A DNA stretch of 64,000 bases from CBDCIS01 sp965217565. Lineage in GTDB: Bacteria; Chloroflexota; Dehalococcoidia; Lucifugimonadales; CATOSD01. The stretch is from contig CBDCIS010000004.1 of NCBI GenBank assembly GCA_965217565.1, positions 124,001 to 188,000 on the forward strand, given 5' to 3'. This document shows positions 52,550 through 61,265 of this stretch, in pieces (position 1 is the stretch's first letter; each line of letters begins with the position of its first letter). Position numbers and translations under genes: made by a program. The notes beneath the pieces are model-generated. The model saw nothing but the letters and a program-made list of their open reading frames with translations, ran no database searches and had not been told where the DNA came from.

Positions 52550-53280
52550 CCATGCTCAAGATATGCGGACTTCGTGACGCGCAAAACGCGGTTGTCGCGG
52601 CCGGCGCGGGTGCGGACTTCCTGGGCTTCAATTTTGTTCCCGGTGTACGACGGCAGATTTCCGTCGAACATGCCAAGGGCGTAATCCGGGAGTATCGCCA
52701 AATGTTGCAGGACCCTGTGGAGTCCGGCAGTCGGCGCAACCCTGCTGACAGCGGGCCGTTGCTCGTCGGTCTCTTCGCCAACCAGCCTCTCGGTGAGGTG
52801 AATCGCATTGTGGAGGAATGCGGCCTGGACTTGGCCCAACTCTGCGGCGATGAACCCCCCGAATACTGGGAGCAGGTGAACGCCAGGGTCATCAAGCAGG
52901 TGAGGGTGCGCGATGAAGGCCCCAGGAGCCAAGCGGTCGATGACGCACTTCGCCGTGTCGAAGAGATCGAGGCTCGCGGTCGCCTGCCGCTGCTGGATAA
53001 GCACGAGGCCGGCTTACTGGGCGGAACCGGCCGTACCTTCGATTGGAGCATCGCGGCGGAGATCGCCTCTCGCTTCGACGTGCTGCTGGCGGGCGGACTC
53101 ACGCCGGAGAACGTAGGTCATGGCATATCCGTGGTAACCCCCTGGGGCGTGGATGTTTCCAGCGGCGTCGAGACCAATGGCGAGAAAGACCCACGCAAGA
53201 TAGCGGCATTCGCGCAGGCGGTGGGGCGCGCCGGCGCGGTAGAGCGGGTTTCAAACCCGCCCCCACGGCATGCGACGTGA
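52546..53280 (+). CDS. trpF: Phosphoribosylanthranilate isomerase
   Basis: A 244-residue beta/alpha barrel. KICGLRDAQNAVVAA with the catalytic Cys, LLVGLFANQPL, LDKHEAGLLGGTGRTFDW, LAGGLTPENV and GVDVSSGVE are family features; the usual LQLHG segment reads AQLCGDE. An insertion (QDPVESGSRRNPADSGP) lengthens the N-terminal half. The C-terminal 18 residues (from GRAGAVERV) are encoded by an intergenic-type palindrome, GCGGGTTTCAAACCCGC at 53244-53260, so the natural end was probably earlier. ATGA overlap with trpC. No trpB or trpA follows. Confidence 0.93.
   Translation: MTMLKICGLRDAQNAVVAAGAGADFLGFNFVPGVRRQISVEHAKGVIREYRQMLQDPVESGSRRNPADSGPLLVGLFANQPLGEVNRIVEECGLDLAQLCGDEPPEYWEQVNARVIKQVRVRDEGPRSQAVDDALRRVEEIEARGRLPLLDKHEAGLLGGTGRTFDWSIAAEIASRFDVLLAGGLTPENVGHGISVVTPWGVDVSSGVETNGEKDPRKIAAFAQAVGRAGAVERVSNPPPRHAT
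53244..53260. repeat. Palindromic repeat in the 3' end of trpF
   Basis: GCGGGTTTCAAACCCGC, a perfect inverted repeat (8-bp arms) read through by the last codons of trpF. It may act as a transcript end or be an inserted repeat unit. Confidence 0.5.
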
Positions 53281-53309
53281 TTACATGGGAGCGAGGTGAG
53301 CCCGTACCA

Positions 53310-53807
53310 ATGCCTAAACCCATCAAACTCAGGCCCCACGCCGTGCGAATCGACGCGCCGTGCGACATGGTGTACCAGTGGGTTTCGGCGTTCGGAGCTG
53401 GCGGGACGAACGCCGAAGGCGAGTCGTCCAGGATGCTCTACCGCGATGGAAACGACGCGATCGTGCAGTTCAAGACCAGGTCAGGCAGGACGCTGCACAA
53501 CACCATCGAGCATGTAAAGCTGGAGCCACCCACGGAAATAACTTTCCTTCACTTGGAGGGTCCGCTGCTCCATGCACGCGAGGAGTTCGTGCTCGAGGCA
53601 TTGAACGGGGCAACCATACTCTCGCACAGGGGCGAATTCATATGGCGCAAGATCCTGCTTGCGGGATGGCTCGTCGGGATGGCGTATGTAAGGCCCGCAT
53701 TCGAGCGCGTCATGAAGAGGCACTTGCGCCAGATCAAGGAAGGCTGCGAAGCGCGTGCGGCCCGCAGCCGTCTGTTCCCCGCCAGGCAAGACCCACCGCC
53801 ACGCTGA
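53310..53807 (+). CDS. SRPBCC/polyketide-cyclase-like protein
   Basis: A 165-residue START-like fold: IKLRPHAVRIDAPCDMVYQWVSAFGAG (N-terminal strand-helix), RTLHNTIEHVKLEPPTEITFLHLEGPLLHAREEFVLEA (beta sheet) and a long C-terminal helix (AYVRPAFERVMKRHLRQIKEGCEARAARSR). Binds a hydrophobic ligand in family members. ATG at 53310 with GAGGTGAG upstream. Placed 29 bp after trpF, so may be the last gene of that transcript. Confidence 0.75.
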   Translation: MPKPIKLRPHAVRIDAPCDMVYQWVSAFGAGGTNAEGESSRMLYRDGNDAIVQFKTRSGRTLHNTIEHVKLEPPTEITFLHLEGPLLHAREEFVLEALNGATILSHRGEFIWRKILLAGWLVGMAYVRPAFERVMKRHLRQIKEGCEARAARSRLFPARQDPPPR

Positions 53808-53841
53808 TGGCGCGTTGTATGGGAGGCGGGAAGCTCAGAAG

Positions 53842-53870
53842 TCCCTTCCCTCTTGATGGGGAAAGGTCAG
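53842..53870 (+). repeat. CCCTTGA-type intergenic repeat
   Basis: TCCCTTCCCTCTTGATGGGG followed by AAAGGTCAGG; relative of the repeats at 39.56, 45.7 and 60.14 kb. It touches the 3' end of the MFS gene. Confidence 0.4.
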
Positions 53871-55201
53871 GCCTGTCCTGAGCCACCCGAATAGGACGAG
53901 GTTGAAGGCACAGCCTTCGCCCCCTTGCTCTCAGCGTTCCAGTCCGGTATGAGCAGCCGTTTTGTGGATTCCAGCATCAGGATACTCACAGCTCCCGCGA
54001 GGCTCGCCGCTACGGACAGCCACAACGCGATGTCATAGCTGCCGGTCAGATCGAAGATAGGCCCTCCGAGCCATCCACCAAGAGCCATTCCAAGGCCCGC
54101 TCCGAGCATCTGCACGCCGTACGCGGAGCCAACCGGCGCACGTCCGTAGTACTGTCGATTGAGAATCGGAAAACCGCCTGCTTCTCCACCGTAGCCGATT
54201 CCAAAAATCACCGCGAACAGATAGAACATCCACACGTCGTGCGTCCAGAACAGCATCAGCACCGTTACGCCCTGCACCACATACCAGAACGCCATGACCG
54301 GCTTTGCGCCAAGGCTCTCCGACATGACGGGCGTGAGCAACCGCGTAAGCACGCTAACCCCGGATAGCACTGTCAAAAGGCCCGCGGCGGCCACAAGCGA
54401 AACGTTCTCTTGCATCGCCAAGGGAACGAGGTAAACTAGTATGATTGCGTGCCCCACACACCCCAGAAAGTGTATCGAGCTCATGTTCCAGTATGCGCTC
54501 GTCCTTCGCATGTAGCCGGCGAACAGCTCGATGCGCTGCTTGTCGATCGCTCTCCGAGTGTGCTCGACACGGTCCATAGGCAGGGCGCCGTAGGGAAGCA
54601 GCCCCTTGTCCGAGGGCAGGTCTCGGAACAACGCTATCATAGCGACCATGATCGCGCCTGACCCAGCGGTGATGATCCAGACGGCGTTCGACCATCCGAA
54701 CTCCAGGATAAGCAGCCCCACCAGGGGAGCGGCCAGCGCGGGGCCAACACCCCACGCGGCCATGATTACGCCCATGCCGAGGCCAAGGCGGCGGTGGAAC
54801 CAGTTCATAGCCGCGGGAATCAGCGGGACGAGGAATATCGCCTGCGCCACTCCCAGAATTGCGCCAAAGGTTACGTACAGGTGCCACGGCTGAGTTATCA
54901 GGGCCATGACTGCCATTCCCAGCACGAACAGCGCGGTTCCGGCGGCCATAGACCGCCGCGCACCGTAGCGGTCGCCGAGAGACCCGGCGAGCGGGGACGC
55001 AAGCGCGGTCACGACGCTCGAAATAGCATACGCTAGGGTGACCTCGCCCTGGCTCCACCCGAATGTCGCAGTCAGCGGGTCCAACAGTACGCCAAAGGCC
55101 ATACGCATCGACGTCCCCACCATCTGCATTGCCGCGATGATGGCGACGATAACCCAGGCGTAGTGGTAGTAAAACGCGCGGTCTGCCTGGTAGCTAGGCA
55201 A
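53867..55201 (-). CDS. MFS transporter (monocarboxylate/OFA-like)
   Basis: A 444-residue twelve-helix permease: YYHYAWVIVAIIAAMQMVGTSMRMAFGVLLDPLTATFGWSQGEVTLAYAISSVVTALASPLAGSLGDRYGARR (motif A region), IFLVPLIPAAMNWFHRRLGLGMGVIMAAWGVGPALAAPLVG, and a second half ending near residue 420. The pattern is that of the OFA/MCT-like group, which moves mono- or dicarboxylates. TTG start, with weak upstream signal. Same strand as a gamma-glutamyltransferase and a small membrane ORF, probably one unit. Confidence 0.85.
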   Translation of the reverse strand: MPSYQADRAFYYHYAWVIVAIIAAMQMVGTSMRMAFGVLLDPLTATFGWSQGEVTLAYAISSVVTALASPLAGSLGDRYGARRSMAAGTALFVLGMAVMALITQPWHLYVTFGAILGVAQAIFLVPLIPAAMNWFHRRLGLGMGVIMAAWGVGPALAAPLVGLLILEFGWSNAVWIITAGSGAIMVAMIALFRDLPSDKGLLPYGALPMDRVEHTRRAIDKQRIELFAGYMRRTSAYWNMSSIHFLGCVGHAIILVYLVPLAMQENVSLVAAAGLLTVLSGVSVLTRLLTPVMSESLGAKPVMAFWYVVQGVTVLMLFWTHDVWMFYLFAVIFGIGYGGEAGGFPILNRQYYGRAPVGSAYGVQMLGAGLGMALGGWLGGPIFDLTGSYDIALWLSVAASLAGAVSILMLESTKRLLIPDWNAESKGAKAVPSTSSYSGGSGQA

Positions 55202-55236
55202 AGGCTTCGTCTCGTTCTATTTTCCCCATGACCCCC

Positions 55237-55440
55237 CTAATGCAACGGGCAAACGTACAGAACCGCGCTCTCCCATGCCTGCGAACCGGCTTCGCCGCTG
55301 GAGGCGCCACCCAGCGCGGACGCGCCCACCGTCCGTGACTCCACGCGAGAGTCGGCAACCGCCGCTATGAGGTACACCGTAAGCAGAAGGCTCACAACGA
55401 CCACCGCGACGAACTGAATCGGCAATCCGAATACCCTCAT
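55237..55440 (-). CDS. Possible small single-pass membrane protein
   Basis: 67 residues with one clear transmembrane helix (FVAVVVVSLLLTVYLIAAVAD, ~10-30) and a Gly/Ser-rich tail. It sits between the gamma-glutamyltransferase (24 bp) and MFS genes on the same strand. No family recognised; the start site has weak ribosome-binding support. Confidence 0.4.
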   Translation of the reverse strand: MRVFGLPIQFVAVVVVSLLLTVYLIAAVADSRVESRTVGASALGGASSGEAGSQAWESAVLYVCPLH

Positions 55441-55463
55441 TCTTCAGACGCACTCGTTCCGCT

Positions 55464-57263
55464 TCACCAGCCCATCGCGTAGCCGATGCTGTTCTTGGCT
55501 GACGCCGCGCCGCTTATGACGCCTTTGTCCTTGTCATAGCGTATTCCCATCACCTTGCCGTTGGCCCACGGCCCAGTCATCTGGATCTCGTGACCGCGGC
55601 GGCGAAGCTCGTCCAGAACCCCCTCGGGTATGCGCGACTCGGCGACCACGCGCCCGCTGAACGCCGCGCGAGGGTAGAAGGACGAAGGGAAGTGCGTCGT
55701 GTGCACTGTGGGGGCGTCCAGCGCCTCCTGCAAGTCCATGCCGAATTCCATGTGGTTCAGGAAGAACTGGAGCGTCCACTGCTCCTGGCTGTCGCCTCCC
55801 GGGGTCCCGAACGCCATGAATGGCTCACCATTTCTGGTGACCATCGTCGGGGTCAGCGTCGCGCGGGGACGCTTGTGAGGCTCCAGCGCGTTCGGCCGCC
55901 GCGAGTTGAGATAGAACATCTGGCCCCGTGTGCCGAGAGGGAACCCAAGCCCTCTGATGACCGGCGACGTGCCAATCCATCCGCCGCTTGGCGTCGCCGC
56001 GACCATGTTGCCCTCGGCGTCCATGGCGTCCAGGTGCGTCGTGTCCCCGATGTGCGCGTGTCCAAGACCCAGGTCCCGCACCTTCCGCGCCCCTATTCCC
56101 AGCGCTCGGCGGTTGTCCTCCGCTACGCCCGCCATCACGTAGTCCGGCTCCCTGCCGCTCACGTCTCCCGGGCGCAGTTCGCGCGATGCCGCTTCCGCAA
56201 TCAGCCTGCGCCTCGACTCCGAGTACTCGCCGGACAGCAGCGTTTCGAAGGGCACGTCGTCGAACTTGGGGTCGCCGTAGTAGGCTTCGCGGTCCGCGAA
56301 CGCCAGCTTCGCCGACTCTATCCACAGGTGCAGGTAGTCGGCGCTGTTGTGTTCCAGGCTGCTAAAGTCGGAGCCTTGCAGAATCGCCAGATGCTGAAGA
56401 AACACCGGCCCCTGCGTCCAGGAGGAGCACTTGTGAACGTCGTGGCCCCGGTAGTCTATGGAAACCGGCTCCTCGACCTCCGCGCGCCATTCGGCCATGT
56501 CTTCGTAGGAGAGCAGCCCTCGATGCGTCACTCCGCTCGCGTCTTCCACGGGGTTCTCGGAGATGAAGCGCGCTATCTTCTCCGCTATCTCATCCTTGTA
56601 GAAGGCGTCCCTCGCCGCCTCTATTCCCGCGATTCTGCCTCTGCCCTGCGCGTCCTTTTCGGCGCGGCACATGACCCTGAGCATCTCGGCGAAGTCGGGG
56701 TTGCGGAGAATCTCCCCGACCCGCGGGACTCGGCCCTCTTTGTAGTACACCTCTCCCGTGCTCGGATAGAGTTCCGTGAACTTGGTTACGCCTGTCGCCA
56801 GTCCGGCGTGCAGCTTTTCGAACACCGGGAACCCGTCCTCGGCGATCTCGATGGCTGGCTGAAGCACCTCCGAGAAGCTCATCGTGCCAAAGCGAGCAAC
56901 CGCCGTCGCCCAAGTGTCCGCCACCGCGGGCACGCACGCCGGCAGGTAGCCATCGCCGGGGATCAGATCGATGCCGTTCTCCCGGCACCAGTCCAACGTG
57001 AAAGCCTTGGGAGACCAGCCCATACCGCTAATCGCGTAGGTCTTGCGCTCCCTGGCCGAATAGACGAGCGTTGGAACCTCGCCTCCGATGCCGCAGCTTT
57101 GCGGCTCTACGAGCGTCTCGCAAATTCCCATTGCAGCCGCCGCGTCTATGGCGTTGCCGCCCTGCATCAGGATGCGCAGCCCCGCGGAGGATACCAGGTA
57201 GTGCCCCGACGTAACCACGCCTCGAGCGCCCATGATCACGGGTCGAGTAGTGAATCCAGCCAT
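55464..57263 (-). CDS. Gamma-glutamyltransferase family protein 1
   Basis: A 599-residue Ntn-hydrolase of the Ggt family without signal peptide. N-terminal ARGVVTSGHYLVSSAGLRILMQGGNAIDAAAAMGICETLVEPQSCGIGGE, autoproteolytic/nucleophile Thr in HIGDTTHLDAMDAEGNMVAATPSGG (~420), and LTPTMVTRNGEPFMAFGTPGGDSQEQWTLQFFLN. It cleaves or transfers gamma-glutamyl groups, or hydrolyses related amides. AGGAGG precedes the ATG at 57263. Divergent from a second, distant paralogue. Confidence 0.9.
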   Translation of the reverse strand: MAGFTTRPVIMGARGVVTSGHYLVSSAGLRILMQGGNAIDAAAAMGICETLVEPQSCGIGGEVPTLVYSARERKTYAISGMGWSPKAFTLDWCRENGIDLIPGDGYLPACVPAVADTWATAVARFGTMSFSEVLQPAIEIAEDGFPVFEKLHAGLATGVTKFTELYPSTGEVYYKEGRVPRVGEILRNPDFAEMLRVMCRAEKDAQGRGRIAGIEAARDAFYKDEIAEKIARFISENPVEDASGVTHRGLLSYEDMAEWRAEVEEPVSIDYRGHDVHKCSSWTQGPVFLQHLAILQGSDFSSLEHNSADYLHLWIESAKLAFADREAYYGDPKFDDVPFETLLSGEYSESRRRLIAEAASRELRPGDVSGREPDYVMAGVAEDNRRALGIGARKVRDLGLGHAHIGDTTHLDAMDAEGNMVAATPSGGWIGTSPVIRGLGFPLGTRGQMFYLNSRRPNALEPHKRPRATLTPTMVTRNGEPFMAFGTPGGDSQEQWTLQFFLNHMEFGMDLQEALDAPTVHTTHFPSSFYPRAAFSGRVVAESRIPEGVLDELRRRGHEIQMTGPWANGKVMGIRYDKDKGVISGAASAKNSIGYAMGW

Positions 57264-57495
57264 ACGCCATCCTCCTGACTTGCGACAAAGCGGGTTATCG
57301 CGGCTCAATCCGCCAGGGCGCAGTCACGCGGCGCGCCCAAGACGAATCAGACGGTAACACCGCTCCCCCCGCGCGTCAATCGCCCCATGGGCCTCCCTGA
57401 TCGCTGTTGCCCCGCGACGCTCCTTCGTTCCTCCGTGTTGACGACCCCGACGCCAGGTGATAACGTTCAGCCAATCGCTCATTAAGGAGAGAAAC

Positions 57496-59172
57496 ATGGC
57501 AGGATCACCTCACGGAATCAACTACTCGGCGCACAGGCCGGTCGTCATGGGACGCAACGGCGTCGTCTCATCATCGCACTACCTGGCATCGCAGGCGGGG
57601 TTGAGCACGCTGCAAGCCGGCGGGAACGCCGTTGACGCGGCCATCGCCACGGCGGCGACGCTCAACGTCGTGGAGCCTGAGATGTCGGGCATCGGCGGCG
57701 ACGGCTTCATGCTCATCTACATGGCGGAGACGGGCAAGGTGGAGGCGTTGAACGGGACCGGCGCCGCTCCGCTGGCAGCCAGCATCGACCGCTATCGCGA
57801 CACGGGTATTCCGCCCAAGGGCCAGGGGCCGCAAACGTCTGTCCTGCGTATCAGCACGCCGGGCATCCTCGACGCGTGGCTCACCGCGCACGGACGGTAC
57901 GGCAAGCTCACGCTCGCGCAGGTGTTCGCACCCGCGGTGGAACTGGCGTCGGAGGGTTTCCCGGTGAGCCATCGGCTCGCGAACACGCTCAGAGGTGAGC
58001 AGACCATCCTGGACGACCACCCGGAGACGGCGCGCACGTTCCTGCCCAAGGGCAGAGCGCCCCTCGGCGGCGAACTTCTCGCCAACGAAAACCTGGCAAA
58101 GACGCTCCAGAGAATCGCCGCTGAGGGAAGAGAGGTCTTCTACGGTGGCGAGATTGGCAAGGCCATCGTTCGCGCCTGCCAGGAGCTTGGCGGGCTGTTC
58201 ACGGACAGGGACTTCGTCGAGCACCGCTGCGCCGGATGGAACGAGCCGGTTGCCACTACCTATCGAGGATTACAGGTGTACGAGCATCCCCCCAACTCTC
58301 CAGGCCTCGTTCTTCTCGAGATGCTCAACATCCTGGAGCGGTTCGACGTGTCCTCGATGGACTGCAACTCCTCTGAACTCATACACCTGATGGTGGAGAT
58401 CAAGAAGCTTGCCTTTGCGGACAGGGAGTACATCGCCGACCCCGCATGGGTAAACGTTCCCATTGAGGGTCTGCTCTCAAAAGATTACGCCGCAGGGCAG
58501 GCGAAGCGCATTCAGATGGTGAAGGCGAACCCGGAGGTTGCCGCGGGCGTGCCCGTCCCGGGCGGCGATACCACCTACTTCTGCGTGGTGGACGGTCAGG
58601 GGAACGCCGTCTCGCACATCCAGAGCCTTGGAGGTCACTTCGGCTCCGGCATCGTGGCGGGAGACACCGGTGTGCTGCTGAACGACCGGATGACGCAATG
58701 GCATCTCGACCCGGACCACCCTAACGCCCTGATGCCGGGCAAGCGGGTGCGCCATACGATGAACCCGCCGATGGCGTTCAAGGACGGCAAGCTCTTCCTG
58801 GTGTGGGGCACCCCCGGCGGGGACACGCAAGTGCAGACGAACATGCAGGTGTTGAGCCACGTCGTGGACTTCGGAATGACAGTCCAGGAGGCCGTGGAGG
58901 CTTCACGCTGGCACCATGACCAACACGGTACTCACCCTTCCGGTTACGGCGGCGACTACGGCGACGAAGACCGGCTGATAATCGAGGGCAGGTATCCGGG
59001 TGACACCCTGGATGCTCTGCGAGCCAAGGGCCACGACCTGATCGTCGAAAGCGACTGGGCCGCCTGGGACTCCTGGTGGGGCTCCGCCCAGGCGATTATG
59101 GTGGACCAGCAGACGGGCGCGCTGATGGGCGCGGCAGACCCCCGCGGCGACGGTTACGCCGTTAGCTGGTAG
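57496..59172 (+). CDS. Gamma-glutamyltransferase family protein 2
   Basis: A 558-residue paralogue of the divergent gene: RNGVVSSSHYLASQAGLSTLQAGGNAVDAAIATAATLNVVEPEMSGIGGDGFMLIYMA, LAFADREYIADPAWVNVP, the nucleophile region PGGDTTYFCVVDGQGNAVSHIQS, and FKDGKLFLVWGTPGGDTQVQTNMQV. No signal peptide, so cytoplasmic. AAGGAGAG before ATG at 57496. Closer to the SAR202-like Ggt-family proteins of unclear substrate than to E. coli Ggt. Confidence 0.9.
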   Translation: MAGSPHGINYSAHRPVVMGRNGVVSSSHYLASQAGLSTLQAGGNAVDAAIATAATLNVVEPEMSGIGGDGFMLIYMAETGKVEALNGTGAAPLAASIDRYRDTGIPPKGQGPQTSVLRISTPGILDAWLTAHGRYGKLTLAQVFAPAVELASEGFPVSHRLANTLRGEQTILDDHPETARTFLPKGRAPLGGELLANENLAKTLQRIAAEGREVFYGGEIGKAIVRACQELGGLFTDRDFVEHRCAGWNEPVATTYRGLQVYEHPPNSPGLVLLEMLNILERFDVSSMDCNSSELIHLMVEIKKLAFADREYIADPAWVNVPIEGLLSKDYAAGQAKRIQMVKANPEVAAGVPVPGGDTTYFCVVDGQGNAVSHIQSLGGHFGSGIVAGDTGVLLNDRMTQWHLDPDHPNALMPGKRVRHTMNPPMAFKDGKLFLVWGTPGGDTQVQTNMQVLSHVVDFGMTVQEAVEASRWHHDQHGTHPSGYGGDYGDEDRLIIEGRYPGDTLDALRAKGHDLIVESDWAAWDSWWGSAQAIMVDQQTGALMGAADPRGDGYAVSW

Positions 59173-59226
59173 GCGCGAAACTCCGCCGCCCTCCGAACCT
59201 GTATCAACCTAGCAGGCGCCCAATTC

Positions 59227-59260
59227 GTAGGGGCGTCCCTCGTGGGCGCCCTGGGTATGA
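59227..59260 (+). repeat. Dispersed intergenic repeat (TAGGGGCG-type)
   Basis: TAGGGGCGTCCCTCGTGGGC followed by GCCCTGGGTATGA; matches 41965-42000 in most positions. Confidence 0.45.
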
Positions 59261-59312
59261 TGACCGACGCGGGCAACCACAAGGATCCCCATAGGGGCAT
59301 CTGAACGACTAG

Positions 59313-60124
59313 GGTCTGTTCACACTAATAGCCAAATTATGTTACAATCCGAGAATGGAAATCACCGAAGTTCAGTACCAACGAATTGCGCCGATCCTTC
59401 CCGTTCAGCGTGGCAACGTCAGCCTGTCGAACCTGCAAGTACTCAACGCTATCCTCTATGTCGCCGAGCAAGGCTGCAAATGGCGGGGATTGCCGCCTCG
59501 ATTTGGCAACTGGCACACCGTCTACACCCGGATGAACCGGTGGTCCAAGAACGGTGTGCTCGACCGGGTTTTCGAGTATCTTCAACGAGAGCACATAGTG
59601 CGTATCAAGATAGAAGCGGTTTCCATGGACAGTACCATAGTCAAGGTCCATCCCGATGGAACCGGTGCGTTAAAAAAAACGGACCCCAGTCCATCGGCAA
59701 GTCCCGTGGCGGCTGGACCACCAAGATTCATATGGTTGCCGCGGATGCTAGAACAGCCGTGACGTTCTCCCTTTCTCCCGGACAGGCCCACGATGCGCCG
59801 GAGGGGCGAAAGCTGCTAAAGCGCCTCGGAACACAGGACCAGAACCCGTTCCTGTTAATGGACCGGGCATACGAGGGGAATGAGACCCGCCAACTGGCGT
59901 TGGCCCTGGGGTTCACCCCGATAGTTCCGCCCCTGAGCACGAGGGTTGACCCTTGGCAGTACGACCGGGAGATGTACAAGCGTCGGAACGAAATCGAGCG
60001 GTTGTTTCGACGGTTGAAGGGCTTTCGGCGTATCTTCTCTCGCTTTGAGAAGCTGGACGCTCTCTTCCTTGGGTTCATCCTGTTTGCGCTCATCTTCGAT
60101 GCGTTGCGTTAGTGTGAACAGGCC
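59313..60124 (+). mobile_element. IS5-family insertion sequence, apparently complete
   Basis: Terminal inverted repeats GGTCTGTTCACACTAA (left, 59313-59328) and TTAGTGTGAACAGGCC (right, 60109-60124) with one mismatch, about 812 bp apart. CTAG flanks both ends (59309-59312 and 60125-60128), consistent with a target duplication. It carries one transposase split by a frameshift. Confidence 0.88.
59355..60112 (+). CDS. IS5-family transposase made by -1 frameshifting
   Basis: The first frame (59355-59762) holds EVQYQRIAPILPVQRGN, WRGLPPRFGNWHTVYTRMNRW and the first catalytic Asp in MDSTIVKVH. At the A8 run (59672-59679) the ribosome must slip back one base to continue as KKNGPQSIGKSRGGWTTKIHMVAADARTAVTFSLSPGQAHDAPEG, with the second Asp in LLMDRAYEGNE and the Glu in RRNEIERLFRRLKGF. 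The slippery run and DDE residues fit programmed frameshifting in this IS group. The stop codon lies inside the right terminal repeat. It appears intact and recent. Confidence 0.88.
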
Positions 60125-60137
60125 CTAGATTGTTACA

Positions 60138-60180
60138 GCCCCCAGCCCTTGACGGGAGGGGGCTAGGGGGTGGGTGAGAG
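60138..60180 (+). repeat. CCCTTGA-GGGAG type intergenic repeat, copy 2
   Basis: CCAGCCCTTGACGGGAGGGG then GCTAGGGGGTGGGTGA. It is nearly the same as 39562-39595 and lies directly beside the IS5 element. Confidence 0.55.
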
Positions 60181-60198
60181 GGCGGCCATCGCGCGCCG

Positions 60199-61056
60199 TC
60201 ACACCGCCACTGCCGCCCCCTTGAGCGCATCGTAGCACGCCCGAGACAGGCGGGCGATGTGCAGGTTCGCTGCGGCGTCGCCGGGTATGCCGTCCGGCAT
60301 CTCCACAGGAACCCTGTCCGTGTAAACCGTGAGGACGAACAGCGGCTCGTCGCCCGTGAATACCACGCCCGCGTCGTTACGCGTCCGGGGGCCATGGCCT
60401 GTCTTGTTCGCCACCCTGGTCTTCTGCGGCAGAAACGCCGGCATCTTCTCAGTCAGGTACTGCCAGGTCAGTATTTCGATTCCCAACTCGCAGAGTTGGG
60501 TCGTGCAGCCCAGCCGCGCCGCCTCGTCTGCGTCGCGCGTTCCCTGCACGATGAGGTCGAGCAGAACGCCGACGTCGGCGGGCGTGGTGGCGTTGGTGGC
60601 CTCCACCGGATGGTCCCACTCCAGGTTTTCGGGCGGCGTCCGCTGGCGGTGGGTCGTTCCTGTCATGCCAATCGACTGGCAGAAGGCATTGATGTAATCC
60701 AGCCCCACCATGTCCACCACTGTTCCGGTGCAGGTGTTGTCGCTGAGAATGATCATCATAATCAGGAAGTCCCGGAACGTCATCGAAAAGCCCGGGGCCA
60801 CGCGGCCAAACGGACTGGAGATGTTCCGCTGGTACTCTTCCTGCACTTCGACCGGCTGATCCAGCGAGAATCGGCCCTCGTTGACGCCCTTGAGCGCGGC
60901 CATCATGATGGCTATCTTGCGCGTGCTCGCCGAGTAGTAGATCTTGTCGCCGTTGCGATTGGCCGTCTGACCGGTCTGTAAGTCCTTCAGGAACCAACCG
61001 GTATCGAATGGTTGGTCGTCGCACATGTCGTTGAGTGTCTTTGCCAGTTCTTCCAT
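60199..61056 (-). CDS. Class-A beta-lactamase-fold serine hydrolase
   Basis: A 285-residue protein with the class-A motifs: SASTRKI (S-x-x-K, ~42-45), LSDNTCTG (SDN), and ANKTGHG (KTG). A convincing E166 omega-loop pair is less clear, so beta-lactamase activity is uncertain. No signal peptide: the likely ATG at 61056 (MEELAKTLND) is nine bases from AAAGGAG, while an in-frame ATG at 61065 sits on top of it. That means a cytoplasmic enzyme, unlike secreted beta-lactamases. It is divergent from the amidase gene and may act on an amide or ester. Confidence 0.82.
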   Translation of the reverse strand: MEELAKTLNDMCDDQPFDTGWFLKDLQTGQTANRNGDKIYYSASTRKIAIMMAALKGVNEGRFSLDQPVEVQEEYQRNISSPFGRVAPGFSMTFRDFLIMMIILSDNTCTGTVVDMVGLDYINAFCQSIGMTGTTHRQRTPPENLEWDHPVEATNATTPADVGVLLDLIVQGTRDADEAARLGCTTQLCELGIEILTWQYLTEKMPAFLPQKTRVANKTGHGPRTRNDAGVVFTGDEPLFVLTVYTDRVPVEMPDGIPGDAAANLHIARLSRACYDALKGAAVAV

Positions 61057-61265
61057 TGCGCTCATCTCCTTTGTGGGGCAATCCTGGCCGGGCGAACTCT
61101 CCCGGCGGTCTCGGCGTAACCGGGCTAAGGAGACGAGTGTAGCAACCCACGCAAGGGTAGTCAAACGCCGTGCGGCCCGCATGGTTTGACATGGCGATTG
61201 CTGAGTGCTAACGTCGGTATATCGGCGGCGCGAACCAGGTCCGCTGCCGGAGAAAGGACGTTCCC

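Noticed and set aside
55590..57278. A 562-codon plus-strand frame opposite gamma-glutamyltransferase 1
   Set aside because: It mirrors the codon structure of the real gene and has an Arg/Val/His-rich composition typical of antisense shadow.
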